Shown here piece by piece: positions 1 to 11,429 of a stretch of 64,000 nt of DNA. The position numbers were made by a program, and so were the translations under genes. Source of the DNA: Heliocidaris erythrogramma (lineage: Eukaryota; Echinodermata; Echinoidea; Camarodonta; Echinometridae); the NCBI GenBank assembly GCA_025617745.1, contig CM046858.1, positions 36,287,119 through 36,351,118 of the forward strand, written 5' to 3'. Under the pieces are notes generated by a model. The model did no database searches. It was not told where the DNA came from and was given only the letters and a program-made list of their open reading frames with translations. Position 1 is the stretch's first letter. Each line of letters starts with the position of its first letter.

Positions 1-202
1 CTCAATGACAAAGAAAGACATCAATTTCACAGTGCTCAGAAAAGATGAAACATACCCTACCAATTTCCCTTGTTCAGACTGAAATCGGCATGACTGGAGG
101 GTTAGTCACATGTTACCCACGCTGCACGAGAGAATGTCTACACCTGTGTGACCAAGGTGTTATGACCTACATGTAGCTATGACTAAACATTCCCACATCC
201 AG

Positions 203-411
203 TGGGGGATGACAGTTGGGTGTCCCCAAACGTCAGAAGGCCAGGTCCACACAGCATGAGCTCACACAGTCACAGTCACTTGCCAGACGGGGAGAAGACT
301 TCCCCGAAGAAGTCTCACAACAATAACGCGAGGTCGACGTTTGATTCTTACCAGGATGAGGAGGCTGATCCTCGCACTTCCCAATTAATCCCAGTGCAAA
401 TCCCAGTTTAG
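203..411 (+). CDS. Probable terminal coding exon of an unrecognised gene
   Basis: An open frame follows a plausible acceptor (CCACATCCAG, exon from 203, phase 2) and ends at TAG 409-411. It encodes about 69 residues rich in Ser, His, Pro, Asn and charge: an SSHSHSH stretch near residues 20-26, then EKTSPKKSHNNN, an acidic DSYQDEEADP segment, and the C-terminus TSQLIPVQIPV. Codon choice and low-complexity hydrophilic composition look like the cytoplasmic tail of a larger protein. The short hydrophobic C-terminus could be a PDZ-type ligand, but that is only inference. No family is recognised. There is no good donor before the stop, which favours a last exon. Upstream exons would lie left of the window. 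Confidence 0.4.
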
Positions 412-3362
412 TCTTGTGTTTGCTTCCATACAGTAGATCTTACACATATAAACTTTGTTTCCTAAGCAGAAGGAAATAGTATGACGATACCGTCTCCAGA
501 GAGAGTGGGGACAATGACGATGACTGCTTTTCACAAAGAATCTCTCCGATGATATTTTGTTTCGTTCTCGTAAGCACTTGGAGTTTTCCTTCAAGAAAGA
601 AAAGAAATGAATTATTGATACTAACTAGTTACAGTGTACATGAATCTGTACATGATGTAGGATTCCCAATCGGGTAACATTTAGGTAAACATGTTACTAT
701 GTCAGCTCAAGACAACAGTATACTAAAGGTACATTGCAATAGTTTGTACATGTAGGCAACAGGAAAATTACAGGGTTTTAATTGGATTAAAAATCTACAT
801 GTACCAGTACTTGTATGCATTTGACCACATGAAAGAGTAAAACTGAGCAGCATGAAAATACATACCATGCAATATGCGCTGCTTGTGTTCATGACTGGGC
901 TGAAAACTCATTCATGATTGCTCATTGCGACACTGTACTCATACGCAGAACCGTCCAACCCCTTTCCCACCTCTCCCCAAAACCTCCCCCCAAAAAACCC
1001 TCAGCCCCCCCCCCCCCCCCCCCCCCGCCCCTCCCATCATGACTGAAGATGGAAGTGGTGGAAAGTCAAAATATATAATAATACTGTATGTATTCAACAT
1101 AAATTTACCTGCACCTTAATAATGTTTTTTGTCTTGTTTTTAATTTGCAAAGTTTCAGTACTTTGTACTTGCATTAATTTGTTAAAGGGTACCAATGCCT
1201 GAAAATATTTTGCTCTGTATTTTAGAGGTTCCATGTCATTGTACTGGGCTTTAAAATTACTTCTATAAAGAGATATTCTATTTTACTTATTTTATTTATT
1301 TTATTTGTCTTATTTACCCAGGGTAACCTAGTCAGTGGATATTAAATACTGTTATTCTTTAGGGCCCTGCACAAAAACACATATTAAGGGACAAAACAAA
1401 ACATATGAACCAACTGTATAATGATCAAACCAAAATTAATAAAATACTTTTAATTAATAGACATCCTTTCCATAAGAAATATTAAAAGTAATTTGTAGAA
1501 ATTTAAAAAATGAAAGAAAGAAAGAAAGAAAGGAAGGGGGAGTCTTTAAAACATATTGATAATCTCAGATGTTAGGATACAACATTAACAAAAAATATTT
1601 ATCAGAAAGTAGAACTCCTTATCAGCATTTTCAATTTTTAAGTCTTTAGAAAAGATAAGAACTTTTTATGTCCAAGTCTATTGCAAGTTTAATTACGTTG
1701 TACATGTCTTTCAGCCATTTAGATCTTTCAATTTTTCTCATAGGCCTACAACTACAAAATTAATTTCCACTACAAGATGAAGCCTCAAGTGAATGTTTAC
1801 ACAAGACCTCTGAATAAATATGAATCTCTGCTAGTGCACTTTAGAGTAGTACATGTCCTTATCATTCTTGATTTGATTTAATAATTCAGTATAGTTTATC
1901 AACGCTCCAGGGTATAATATAAAACTATATTAGTTTAGGAGTCTGACGATGGACTTACTATTCCATGGTCTGATCGAGCCAGGGTTCAGGGGTCAGTTGT
2001 AAAGCTAGTTTCTCGCAATGACAAGGTACACTATGAAAAGGACAATGCAAGTTCTTATCATTTCTAAAAACTTAAAAATTGAAATCGCTTTGCATCATGC
2101 CTAAATGTAGTTTCAAAAATGTACAAACATAAAAAACAAAACAAAAACAATCAGGAGTTTTTCATGACATTTCTATGGATATAAGTCCGTGCAAGGCATT
2201 TAGTAATTTGTTGTCCCATACGCTTCCAAGTACATGTATTGTGGAGAACTCTGAACTGAAACTGACATCAAAGTCAAACGTGTCGTTTTACTTCATACTT
2301 TGTTCTGTTCAAAGCTCTGGTGGGGCTAACATCGAAATACATTAATACCAGTTGTATCAGCTTTACTTGAATTTTAGACGTGGTGATTAATGTGCGGGAC
2401 AAAATACATGTACATGTATGTAGCTCGGATTTGCCCTATTACAAAACAAAATATATTTTTACATTTGCATTGTTCTTTCTCTAAAGACAAACAATTTATC
2501 AAGACACTCAAAACTAAAAAAAAATAGAAAAGACAACCGTACCCATTGGACATCCATCACATCTTCTGTTGCTATTTTATCAATTAGACAAGTAGAATAT
2601 TGCTGATTATGGGGTTCTTCTTCTAACTATGTACTTCCAATGAATGTTGAACTGTCTAAAACACTATTTCATTTGAAAGACAAAAATAATAATTTTTAAA
2701 GAATTTTCCACTGTTTTCCTAAAGTTTTGAAATAAATGTTAAAAATTCAAAATTAGAAGAAATTATTAAAATACAGTACTACATTACATGCATGTATTTT
2801 GTATGTCACAGTGTACATGCCATGTCAACAGAGTATGAAATCAAATTATTAAAAAGCAAGTGTTTACAAGGTCTAAAAAATTCAAACTTGGGCAAAATGC
2901 CAACATAAACCAACAAGTCTGAAGCAGCAATATATAAAGTTTAACACTTCCTTATAAAATATAATGCATGCAGAGCGGACACTAGAAATATATTGTACAT
3001 GTAATGTAATCTCTGAAACAAATAAGAAAGAATTCTGTTAATGTTTAGTTTTATTAAAAGGCATAGTGTAATACAGTATAATTTCCTTGAAACTGAAAAC
3101 AAAATATACCCACACTACCAAATGTAGCAGGCATGCATACAAACAACAATGTACATGTACAAGTATACAGAAATTGCATGTGTGTACTGTACACGGCAGT
3201 CAAACTAGACAAGTGCAATTTCAGTGATTTTTTTAAAATCAATATTGCTAACAGTATTATACAATATGTTTGAATGTCCAGTGTTCCTTTTACCATTTTT
3301 CATCTATGATACAATATCTAATTACATTGTGAGCACCTTCATATACACAGGCTAAATTGTTA

Positions 3363-3417
3363 GTCTTAATTTTCTCAGGGATTTAATTTAAGACTATGTA
3401 CATGTAGAACCAAGATA
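3363..3417 (+). repeat. First copy of a 54 bp direct duplication
   Basis: The sequence starting GTCTTAATTTTCTCAGGGAT and ending near GTAGAACCAAGATA recurs at 4097-4150 in the same orientation with few changes. Spacing is about 730 bp. It may be the edges of a decayed repeat or a local duplication. Confidence 0.75.
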
Positions 3418-4096
3418 CATGTATAAAATAACCAAAACATGTCTGAAGATGTACATCCATACTAACGAGAAAAGAAGTTAAACAAGTCCTTTCACTATTA
3501 GTGCTATGTTTCTGCTTTACACGCCGCTACTAAAGTGAATTGCAAGAAAAGGCAATTGTGATTTGTTAAATCAGCATATTAGACTAAAATTATAATAAAA
3601 GAATCTTTCAACCCTCTATGGCTGCCCAGCGTGGCAACAATCTGGTGAATACCCTGCCTTTCAAATACATGTACAGGTAGTTGTATGTTTCTCCATGTTA
3701 TGTTCCCATGTATTTGTTACACATAGTTCGCAGCCATGCCTGAGAGAGTCTTATCTTAATAATCAGAGAGCGATTGGCAGGGAGAGCAGTATGGCAAGGA
3801 GTCCTAAAGCTGAGCACCCCGCAAATATGAGCAATGTGACGCGTTCAATGCTCCAAACTTTTGATGTGACGGAACAACAAGATTATCATTTATGTTTGCC
3901 AAAAAGAAAATTTACTTATTTTTTTGACATCATCACTATTTGAAAATCGGGGTGAAATTCACATCAGTCAGCTTCAAAACCAAGATTTGCATTCATTTTT
4001 TAAGTGCGCGCAGCTTCAGGACCCTTTCATTTTGTCGACCAAATTTGACGTGGGTATCGACATCGACTTGAAAATAAATGTTATTGATACTTGTAC

Positions 4097-4150
4097 GTCT
4101 TAATTTTCTCAGGGATTTAATTTAAGAGTACATGTATGTAGAACCAATAT
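4097..4150 (+). repeat. Second copy of the 54 bp direct duplication
   Basis: Near-identical to 3363-3417, including GGGATTTAATTTAAGA. No other feature explains it. Confidence 0.75.
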
Positions 4151-4390
4151 AAAAGAAATTCGCATATAAATCTTTGAAAAAGAGACTTTTTAGCTGCTGG
4201 AAACAAAGTACTTTTATAATGGCTTTATGTCCCCATGTCATACTAGTAGATAAGAAGATTGTAGAGGATTAGTCAAAACCTTTAATAGTGAAATAGTGCA
4301 TTTACAATTGTTGCTGAGGAAAATGTCCCAAATTAATATTAATGTACATGTGAGGACCAGGGCATCAATATTGCAGTGAGCCAGTGTAGA

Positions 4391-4570
4391 ATAATCAAAT
4401 ATACCTTGCACTGAGAGGTTCCAGTTGAAATTATGGATTCTCTGAGGTGACTGGCATAGCACTATTTTCTGAGGGGCGCAGCCCCGAAGAAAATAGTAAC
4501 TATGCCAGTCACCGAAGAATCCATAATTCAACTGGTGCCTCGAAAAACGTGCATGGTATATTTGATTTAT
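4391..4570. mobile_element. 180 bp hairpin (MITE-like foldback)
   Basis: The two halves are near-perfect reverse complements over about 85-90 bp. Left-arm words AATCAAATATACC, CCAGTTGAAATTATGGATTC and GTGACTGGCATAG return as complements on the right; the apex is GGGGCGCAGCCCC. No ORF and no convincing target-site duplication were found. The RNA would fold into a long imperfect hairpin. Confidence 0.85.
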
Positions 4571-5055
4571 ATCCTACCAGAGTAAGCTTAGATAGATAAA
4601 CAATAATAAAACTAAATTAATTAGAATCTAGACCTAGTCCTAGACCTAGACTCTATATGAAATGTATACAACTCACCAAGTCACAAAAGATGCCTGGCCA
4701 TTGCTTGTAAGTATTGTCTATAATCTACTGTAGATCTAGATCTACATGACACAAATCCAACGATGAAACCATTAAGACAATGTAAACTGAACTTTTCCCC
4801 AAGTCACAAGTGAGGCGAATAGACCCCTTCTCGTAAGGTGTACTGTAGATTTACATGGCACTAATCCAACGCTAGCGCTGGACTAGCGGAGATCAACGTG
4901 CATACATGTATTGTAGGCATTCTGCACTTCACTACGCGCATACACACACATACGTACATTGAACATGAGCTAGCGGCTCTCTCAGCCATCTCTCAGCTCA
5001 GAGCTCACACAGGAGCCACATCGATAGCTTCGAAATATCCAGAAAAACAAAAAAG
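4571..5055. other. Unassigned sequence
   Basis: No gene seen. Two diverged similar blocks (about 4676-4770 and 4800-4880) share a CAAGTCACAA start and a CTGTAGAT...ACATGRCAC...AATCCAACG word order, suggesting an old duplication. Confidence 0.35.
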
Positions 5056-5104
5056 TGACGTCATAATATTTTTATATCGAAAAATATACGGAGGTCTGAC
5101 GTCA
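5056..5104. promoter_or_regulatory. Two consensus CRE palindromes
   Basis: TGACGTCA occurs at 5056-5063 and again at 5097-5104, 41 bp apart. This is the full ATF/CREB half-site palindrome. Clustering of two perfect copies suggests a regulatory element, but no transcript start is identified nearby, so function is inference. Confidence 0.35.
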
Positions 5105-6076
5105 CGCGATATCCATTTTTTCTTCATGGTGAAAGTATTTTGTGTCACGTGAGACATTCCTGGCCAATCTTTGCATGAGAATTTTATGATGTAGGATATA
5201 ATACAAAATATTTCCTGCAATCATATGCAGCAATACTTCTGCTACAAATGTGTAATGTCTGTAACGCATTGGTGATGTAATGTCCGTAACGCTTTCTTTT
5301 ATGAATTACATGTGCAAATTCTCGAAAAATTCTGTGGATATGTTGTGTGATATTACATTTTAGCTTTGCATTTGAATTTAGAACAAAATTGGACCAAAAA
5401 CATTGGACCAATGTGCTATTTAACTTGTACATGTACATCTGAAATGTTACGGACATTACACTTTGAGAAGTTTGAGCGAGATGGAAATGAAAAAATTTGT
5501 AATGGCCAATTTTCAGGAAAAAAATTTTTTTTCTTCTGGTATCCAGCAGGATGATGTAAAACGAAGTCCTCAGCTTTATCAAAGCATAATGATTAAATCA
5601 AAGTCATTTTATAGTGACAAATTTTACTTTAGAAGAAATAAATGTATGCAAATCACACTGAATTTTACTGCAATAGTTTTGAACAAATACTTTATTTGAA
5701 TAGCTGAAAAAAAAAAAATTTTCTGATTGGGCCCGATTTTTTAAATATCATTTTGATATGACCCTTCCTGAATTTTTTTAGTGTAAAACAAAGTTGTTCC
5801 TTGATTTTCATTTTTTCACCCTTGGGTAACATTTTTCAAAACCTGCTGACCTTTTTTTTTTCCTTGAAAGCCAGAGAATTTGGAGGAAAACCGGAATCCA
5901 CAAATATGATGACCCTTTTTTATTTTTTGCTTGTGCCCCCTCTTTTACAAAATTCTGGATCTGCCCCTGCCTACATGTACATGTACATTGTAAAAGCTTG
6001 ATTTTCAGAAGTGGTGACTTTCTCTCAGTGCTTTATTTAAAAAAAAAAAATTGACAAAATGCAATAACAATAGTAC
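5105..6076. other. Non-coding, with repeat fragments
   Basis: No coding exon supported. A 14 bp inverted match (AATGTCCGTAAC near 5280 and GTTACGGACATT near 5447) is present. At about 5951-5968, CTGGATCTGCCCCTG looks like the right end of the GGGGCGGATCCAGG hAT-like family seen at 9.5 and 12.8 kb. Confidence 0.4.
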
Positions 6077-6150
6077 ATGGGGGGTGTTTCATATTAAAAG
6101 CTGTTCGTAGAGTTACCAATGACTTTGCGAACGACTGGAACATGTTCTTG
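6077..6150. mobile_element. Fragment of a GGGGGTGTTTCA-type MITE
   Basis: GGGGGGTGTTTCATATTAAA begins a fragment with GCTGTTCG and an internal inverted CGAACGAC word. The start resembles the terminal repeat of the complete element at 31325-31544. No right end was found, because the sequence passes directly into the foldback family copy at about 6151. Confidence 0.45.
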
Positions 6151-6760
6151 GGTGCTATGTACCGTATACCGTTGCTGACTCGATCACACAGTTCGATCGA
6201 GTCATTTGAATAAGCCAGTTCGGGGTTAGCGCATGGTACTGAGATTGAACAAATGACCCCAAATATCCACAGATATTTTAGATATGGAGGGTCCCTTTAT
6301 GTGCACTTCAGAAAAATAACTCTGGGAGTGATAGAGGTGCCTCATGAATAGCTTTTGTTTCCCCCTTTAAAAAGAATACTTCCACCTGGATATCATGGAA
6401 TGCACCATTAGTGCATAATTGAATAATGATTACATGACATTCATGAGCACATATCGAATATTAGTGTCAGTGGGTTTTAGAATTTGGTACAGATGACCTT
6501 TATCTGCTCATGCTCAGATTGCATCCCCGAAGTGGCTTATTGGAAAAGATCGGCTCGGCGAGGAAATTTCATTTTTTTCATCGAAATAATTGTTAAATCG
6601 TAAAATCAAAGAGCCTGCAAGATAGTTACAGTAATTCTCTTGAAGTGCAAGTACAAATTTCTATCTTACCTGCCAAAATTAAGCGATGCGATTAGCTATA
6701 AAATGGGCGAGGTCTACGTTGGAGCTCCCTGGAGTTAGCGACGCCCCTGATCGGAGACTG
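6151..6760. mobile_element. Partial copy of the 27.5-28.5 kb foldback family
   Basis: Segments 6151-6212 (CCGTATACCG, CGATCGAGTCA) and 6543-6755 (AAGATCGGCTCGGCGAGGAA through GAGCTCCCTGGAGTTAGCG) match the centre and right arm of 27549-28524 at roughly 85-90%. The stretch 6213-6540 between them is unrelated, so it is a secondary insertion or rearrangement. Confidence 0.7.
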
Positions 6761-7010
6761 TTTCCTATTTTAATTTAAATTTTTATTTGGGCATGGTGGG
6801 AGACTGTCTCTATTTATTGTCACTGTCAGAGAGTTTTTTCAACATTTTGCCATACTGTCAGTCTGTCATGTCTGTAGGCCTACAGTACTGTACATGGCCA
6901 TAAGCGTGTGGCCTACATGTATTTGAGAGACCACCAATCAGCATGCCAGGCCATGCATGCCATGGGCATGGAGTCATGGACGGTCATACTCATGCCATGG
7001 ACATGGTCAT

Positions 7011-8380
7011 GGATATGGACTAGACCGAAATTTTCTGTCTCCAGTACGTTAGCCTCTTATTTGGGTAGGGTCGGCTACTACTTGGAGACAGAAGCCGTCA
7101 TATCACTTTGCTGTGCAAAATTTGTCTATGCCTTTTATATGGCGTTGTGCCTGCTGGAACAGTAGGAAAAAATCATTTTTCCTCTGTATTTTTTTTTAAT
7201 AATCATAAGGCCTAGGCTCTAATTCATATACTTAATCTGTTCAACATACCAATTTGACCAAATGATCCATTTAATGCTCCTTTTTCATGTAATTCAGGGT
7301 CCAAGGTTCTCGTTCGAAAATCCTGCTGCCGTATTCAAACCGTTACCCGAGCTTCTAGTCCGTACAAGGCAAAATGATTATGAAGGAAAAAATACGATAA
7401 ATTCATTACGAACTTGTGCACATTGATTTCAAAACGGTTATTTCTTTAACACTAAACAAACATATTTAATGTTAAAGAAATAACCGTTTTGAAATCAATG
7501 TGCACGAGTTCGTAATGAATTTATCGTATTTTTTCCTTCATAATCATTTTGCCTTGTACGAGACTAGAACGGCAAACGCCATAGACAAATTTTGCACAGC
7601 AAAGTGATATGACGGCTTCTGTCTCCAAGTAGTAGCCGACCTAGACCGAAATTTTCTGTCTCCAGTACGTTAGCCTCTTATTTGGGTAGGGTCGGCTACT
7701 ACTTGGAGACAGAAGCCGTCATATCACTTTGCTGTGCAAAATTTGTCTATGCCTTTTATATGGCGTTGTGCCTGCTGGAACAGTAGGAAAAAAATCATTT
7801 TCCTCTGTATTTTTTTTTAAATAATCATAAGGCCTAGGCTCTAATTCATATACTTAATCTGTTCAACATACCAATTTTACCAAATGATCCATTTAATGCT
7901 CCTTTTTCATGTAATTCAGGTCCAAGGTCTTCTCCGTTCGAAAATCCTGCTGCCGTATCAAACCGTTACCCGAGCTTCTAGTCTCGTACAAGGCAAAATG
8001 ATTATGAAGGAAAAAATACGATAAATTCATTACGAACTTGTGCACATTGATTTCAAAACGGTTATTTCTTTAACACTAAACAAACATATTTAATGTTAAA
8101 GAAATAACCGTTTTGAAATCAATGTGCACGAGTTCGTAATGAATTTATAATATTTTTTCCTTCATAATCATTTTGCCTTGTACGAGACTAGAACGGCAAA
8201 CGCCATAGACAAATTTTGCACAGCAAAGTGATATGACGGCTTCTGTCTCCAAGTAGTAGCCGACCCTACCCAAATAAGAGGCTAACGTACTGGAGACAGA
8301 AAATTTCGGTCTATAGCCGACCCTACCCAAATAAGAGGCTAACGTAGTGGAGACAGAAAATTTCGGTCTAGGATATGGAC
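7011..8380. mobile_element. MULE-like foldback element with a nested self-insertion
   Basis: The outer element (7021-8370) starts TAGACCGAAATTTTCTGTCT and ends with its exact complement. It is flanked by the 10 bp direct repeat GGATATGGAC (7011-7020 and 8371-8380). Removing the inner copy (7642-8313) and its 9 bp duplication leaves about 669 bp, close to the 672 bp inner copy. Long terminal inverted repeats with 9-10 bp target duplications are typical of Mutator-like elements; that class call is inference. There is no transposase, so both copies are non-autonomous. Confidence 0.85.
7642..8313. mobile_element. Inner copy of the MULE-like foldback element
   Basis: A complete 672 bp copy, TAGACCGAAATTTTC to GAAAATTTCGGTCTA, sits inside the right terminal repeat of the outer copy. 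The target TAGCCGACC is duplicated at 7633-7641 and 8314-8322. Its apex contains GTTATTTCTTTAACACTAAA and complement around a short ACAAACATATT loop. The left arm carries about 230 bp absent from the right arm. The two copies are nearly identical, pointing to recent activity. Confidence 0.9.
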
Positions 8381-9478
8381 ATGATGGAGACAGTCAGTCT
8401 CCCATTTAGGAAACTATTTTTCTTTGTTTACATTTTCTGCAAAGGGATTTACCTCAGCTCAAAATGAAAATGTGATAAGCAGATTCCCAATGAAAAATTA
8501 CCCCTTATCAAAACTTATGACCATATCTCGATCTCTTTGACACAGCCCCATCATGCCCACACACCGCGGTACTGTACCGGTACGGAAGGTTCCGCAAGTG
8601 ATCCCTCCTCGATTTCCTCCTTCATTCCGTGGCGTATTACTATTATGAGTTACACAGGAAAAGTACATTCACAAGAAGGCCCATTTGACAATTACTGAGC
8701 AGCACTTCTAATTTATATTTAAATATAAACCACACGTAATTTCAAATGAAACAGTGAACTCACCCTTTCTTTCTAATATTATTTGAAAACCATAGATCTG
8801 ACCTTGCCCTAGCATGAACACTGACAGGCGACGACATGAACCGGCTAATAGATTAGATTTGATCGTCTGAATCGACGTACCGTATATACCGTACGTACAC
8901 TGTATAGTATACATGACGACTACGATATGACATGATACGAGCTCATAAACGGACCTATGCGTACTGGATTACAAAAATGTTGATGTCGTATTTTCTTAAT
9001 AGGATGGTTTAGTCCAGGGAGAATGGGAGATACTCCCTGGTTAGTCTTCGTAATATTCAACAGGGTATAATCATGTTACGAGAGCATTTTCAACATTCTG
9101 TATTTTGGACAAATACGGTTTGACCAAATTGATGATCTTCTTTACTGTTGGTAGGGGCGACGGAACGGTTTTAGAGTAGCTACTGGTATCGATAATATTA
9201 TAAACTGTTATAAAGCGCTAAGGGGCATGTGCACCTACCCACAAAACCTGCCAATGGTAGAAAAAAAAAGAGATGTTTCATCACAAAATGACCTATTAAA
9301 CCCGTTTTCCTAATGTGTTTTTATAAATATCCTCTTTCATTATCTACTTACTTTTTACTGTTTTAGACAATGGATGGGCCTACGTTATCTTCGGGCCTCC
9401 GATCAATAGCGCCGATGGGCGAGCAAATCGAGTGAGCTGGGAAAGAAAAGAAAAAAGAGTTCAACTGACAGCCATACT
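8381..9478. other. Unassigned intergenic sequence
   Basis: No gene or clear repeat boundary was recognised. An imperfect hairpin near 9012-9045 (CCAGGGAGAATGGGAGATACTCCCTGG) is the only compact structure noted. Confidence 0.4.
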
Positions 9479-9728
9479 CAGGGGCGTATCCAGGGGGGGG
9501 CGCAACAGGCGCGCCCCCCTCCCCTATTGGCCGTCGTAAAAAAAAAATCCTACCAATTGAAAATATTGTTCATTAAATAGGCTTCAAAGTTGGTCACATA
9601 TAGCACTATTTTGCATCTCAGCCCTTCTTCAGAAGCAAAAATTTTCCAAAGACCCCTCCCCCATGAGGGCGATCAATAATTCCTGGCGCCCCCCCCCCCC
9701 CTATTGGGAAATCCTGGATACGCCACTG
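9479..9728. mobile_element. hAT-like MITE (CAGGGGCGTATCCAGG ends)
   Basis: It opens CAGGGGCGTATCCAGG and closes CCTGGATACGCCACTG, with G/C runs just inside each end. ATACT lies immediately outside both ends. CAGNGGCG termini are characteristic of hAT transposons, which normally give 8 bp duplications; only 5 bp match here. It is about 250 bp with no ORF. Confidence 0.75.
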
Positions 9729-9765
9729 ATACTTGCCCTATAGATACGATGTTGACTGATACAGG

Positions 9766-10057
9766 CCTGTAACTGCTCGCCAGCTGCGGGGGGGGGGGGG
9801 GGGGATATTTGAACCCTCTGAACCCTCTGAGGGAAAATAACGTGATAAGATATCGATCTTTCTGTCTATTTTAATACATTTCATTTCGAATTTTGTCCTG
9901 TATCTTCCTAATCTGGTATATCTATAATTAATGAATGTCGTCTTTCACCATTCATTTTCGAATTGTGTACGTTATACCATGTTGCAATCGAATTATTTGT
10001 AGTAGGTCCATGGCAGGCCTGTAACGGGGGGGGGGGGGGTTAGACGGTTCAAATATC

Positions 10058-10094
<37 letters not shown>

Positions 10095-10105
10095 TGGCTG
10101 GCGAG
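9766..10105. repeat. Inverted pair of poly-G/C-bearing repeats
   Basis: CTGCTCGCCAGC followed by a 17 bp G run (9788-9804) and ATATTTGAACC at the left is mirrored at 10041-10105 by GGTTCAAATATCA, a 36 bp C run (10059-10094) and CTGGCGAGCAG. A second G run (10026-10039) precedes the right copy. Such long homopolymers are prone to assembly length error. Confidence 0.7.
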
Positions 10106-11083
10106 CAGAAATTTGCAACAACAAAAAAGAATCATAAGGCGAAAAAAAATCCAAAGTGACATCAGAATAGTGATGTTTAGGTTATTTGTTTTTAATTCCA
10201 TACCAACTGGCTTAGATAGGGGAGGGGCGCACAAGGGGTCACGTGAAAGGGGGGAGCAGAAAGAATGTGGAAAATAATGTGAGATAATAGCGTTTCCAGT
10301 CAATTTTATTTGCTTTTGTCCTGCAAATTCATAACATTGCACAGCCATTTATAAGGCCTAGTCAATATACGTTTTTGGCTATTCATTTCAGAATTTATTT
10401 TTTATTTTGCTATCGATTTTGTCAAAGACTGATAGAGTTCCAGGAGTTATTCCAAATCGTCACCCGCTCGTTGTACGGTCTTGTCTATGTGACAAATTCG
10501 AATGATAATTTCTTGAAATCGACTTCCCAAAGATTGATTTGATGATAAAATTTGCAGCGGAGTGCCAGGTCCGACGAATTCGAATGAAATCTGACGAAAA
10601 TGATGGAGATATGTTGAAGTTGATTAACCATTGAACCTGTTGAATGACAGTTTTAATTATTAAACTATCTTTGACATCTGACATTTGGATGATTATTGAT
10701 TCATATCAGACTACAGGACAAAATTGAAGTGCTCACTGATGCATTTTGATCTTTAAAAAGTGTTAGATTGGACAGGAAATCATGACTATACAAGGAGATA
10801 TATTTAAAACATCGTAAAAAGATAGCATGGGAAGATAAGCAGATAAGCAGTGATAAACATGCATGATAAGACTCAAATGAAATCTGTGGTAATGGAATAT
10901 AATAGTGAAATATAGAAGCCATACCGGAAAAGAGAGAGAGAGGGGTATTTAATGTGTCTGTTCACTTCAAAATGGAAAATTTTCCCGCTCTCAAGTTGCA
11001 TGGAGTACTCCAGGCGGACCCGGTCAAGTCATTCGGGCCCAGGCGCCTGGGAACGATTTTGTTACTGGAGGTGCTGTGAGCCA
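10106..11083. other. Unassigned intergenic sequence
   Basis: No coding exon or bounded repeat recognised. The short ORFs in the stretch have no splice context or domain signal. Confidence 0.4.
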
Positions 11084-11255
11084 AAAAAAAAAGATTCTCA
11101 GCATTTTAATGTCTCTATTTCTGTCCAACATTCTCTGACAAGCAAAAAAAAAAAAAAAAAAAAGGTCCTCAGCGTTTTAGGGTCTCTTTTTCTGTCCAAA
11201 ATTTTCTGACAAGAAAAAAAAAGGGTCCTCAGCGTTTTAGGGCCTCTTTTTAACT
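11084..11255 (+). repeat. Tandem repeat, about 70 bp unit
   Basis: The block AAAAAAA-GGTCCTCAGCGTTTTAGGG-TCTCTTTTTCTGTCC-TTCTCTGACAAG recurs about two and a half times, with poly-A separators of varying length (20 As around 11144-11163). Confidence 0.75.
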
Positions 11256-11429
11256 ACTTTTCAAAGAAAAAACAAATTGCAGGTGTATGGCCCTCTATGC
11301 AGCCTGTTCAACCGGAGTGCCATGAGAATATTTTATAAAACATCAACTTCTTGGAAAATATAATGCGAAATAACAAGATACCCCAGTATAACACCTGGAG
11401 TGTTTTGGAAATATTATTTGGCAGAGGGT

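Larger units (their letters stand above)
412..4390. other. AT-rich non-coding stretch, possibly 3' UTR then intergenic
   Basis: No coding exon could be supported. If 203-411 is a last exon, the first part is its 3' UTR. The stretch holds a poly-C run near 1003-1026, many TACATGTA-type words, a short AAAG tract near 1513-1531, and a 54 bp sequence present twice (3363-3417 and 4097-4150). The ORFs here lack domain features or splice context. Confidence 0.5.

Noticed and set aside
10049-10348. Poly-Gly-ending ORF
   Set aside because: The glycine run is the C36 homopolymer read on the other strand.
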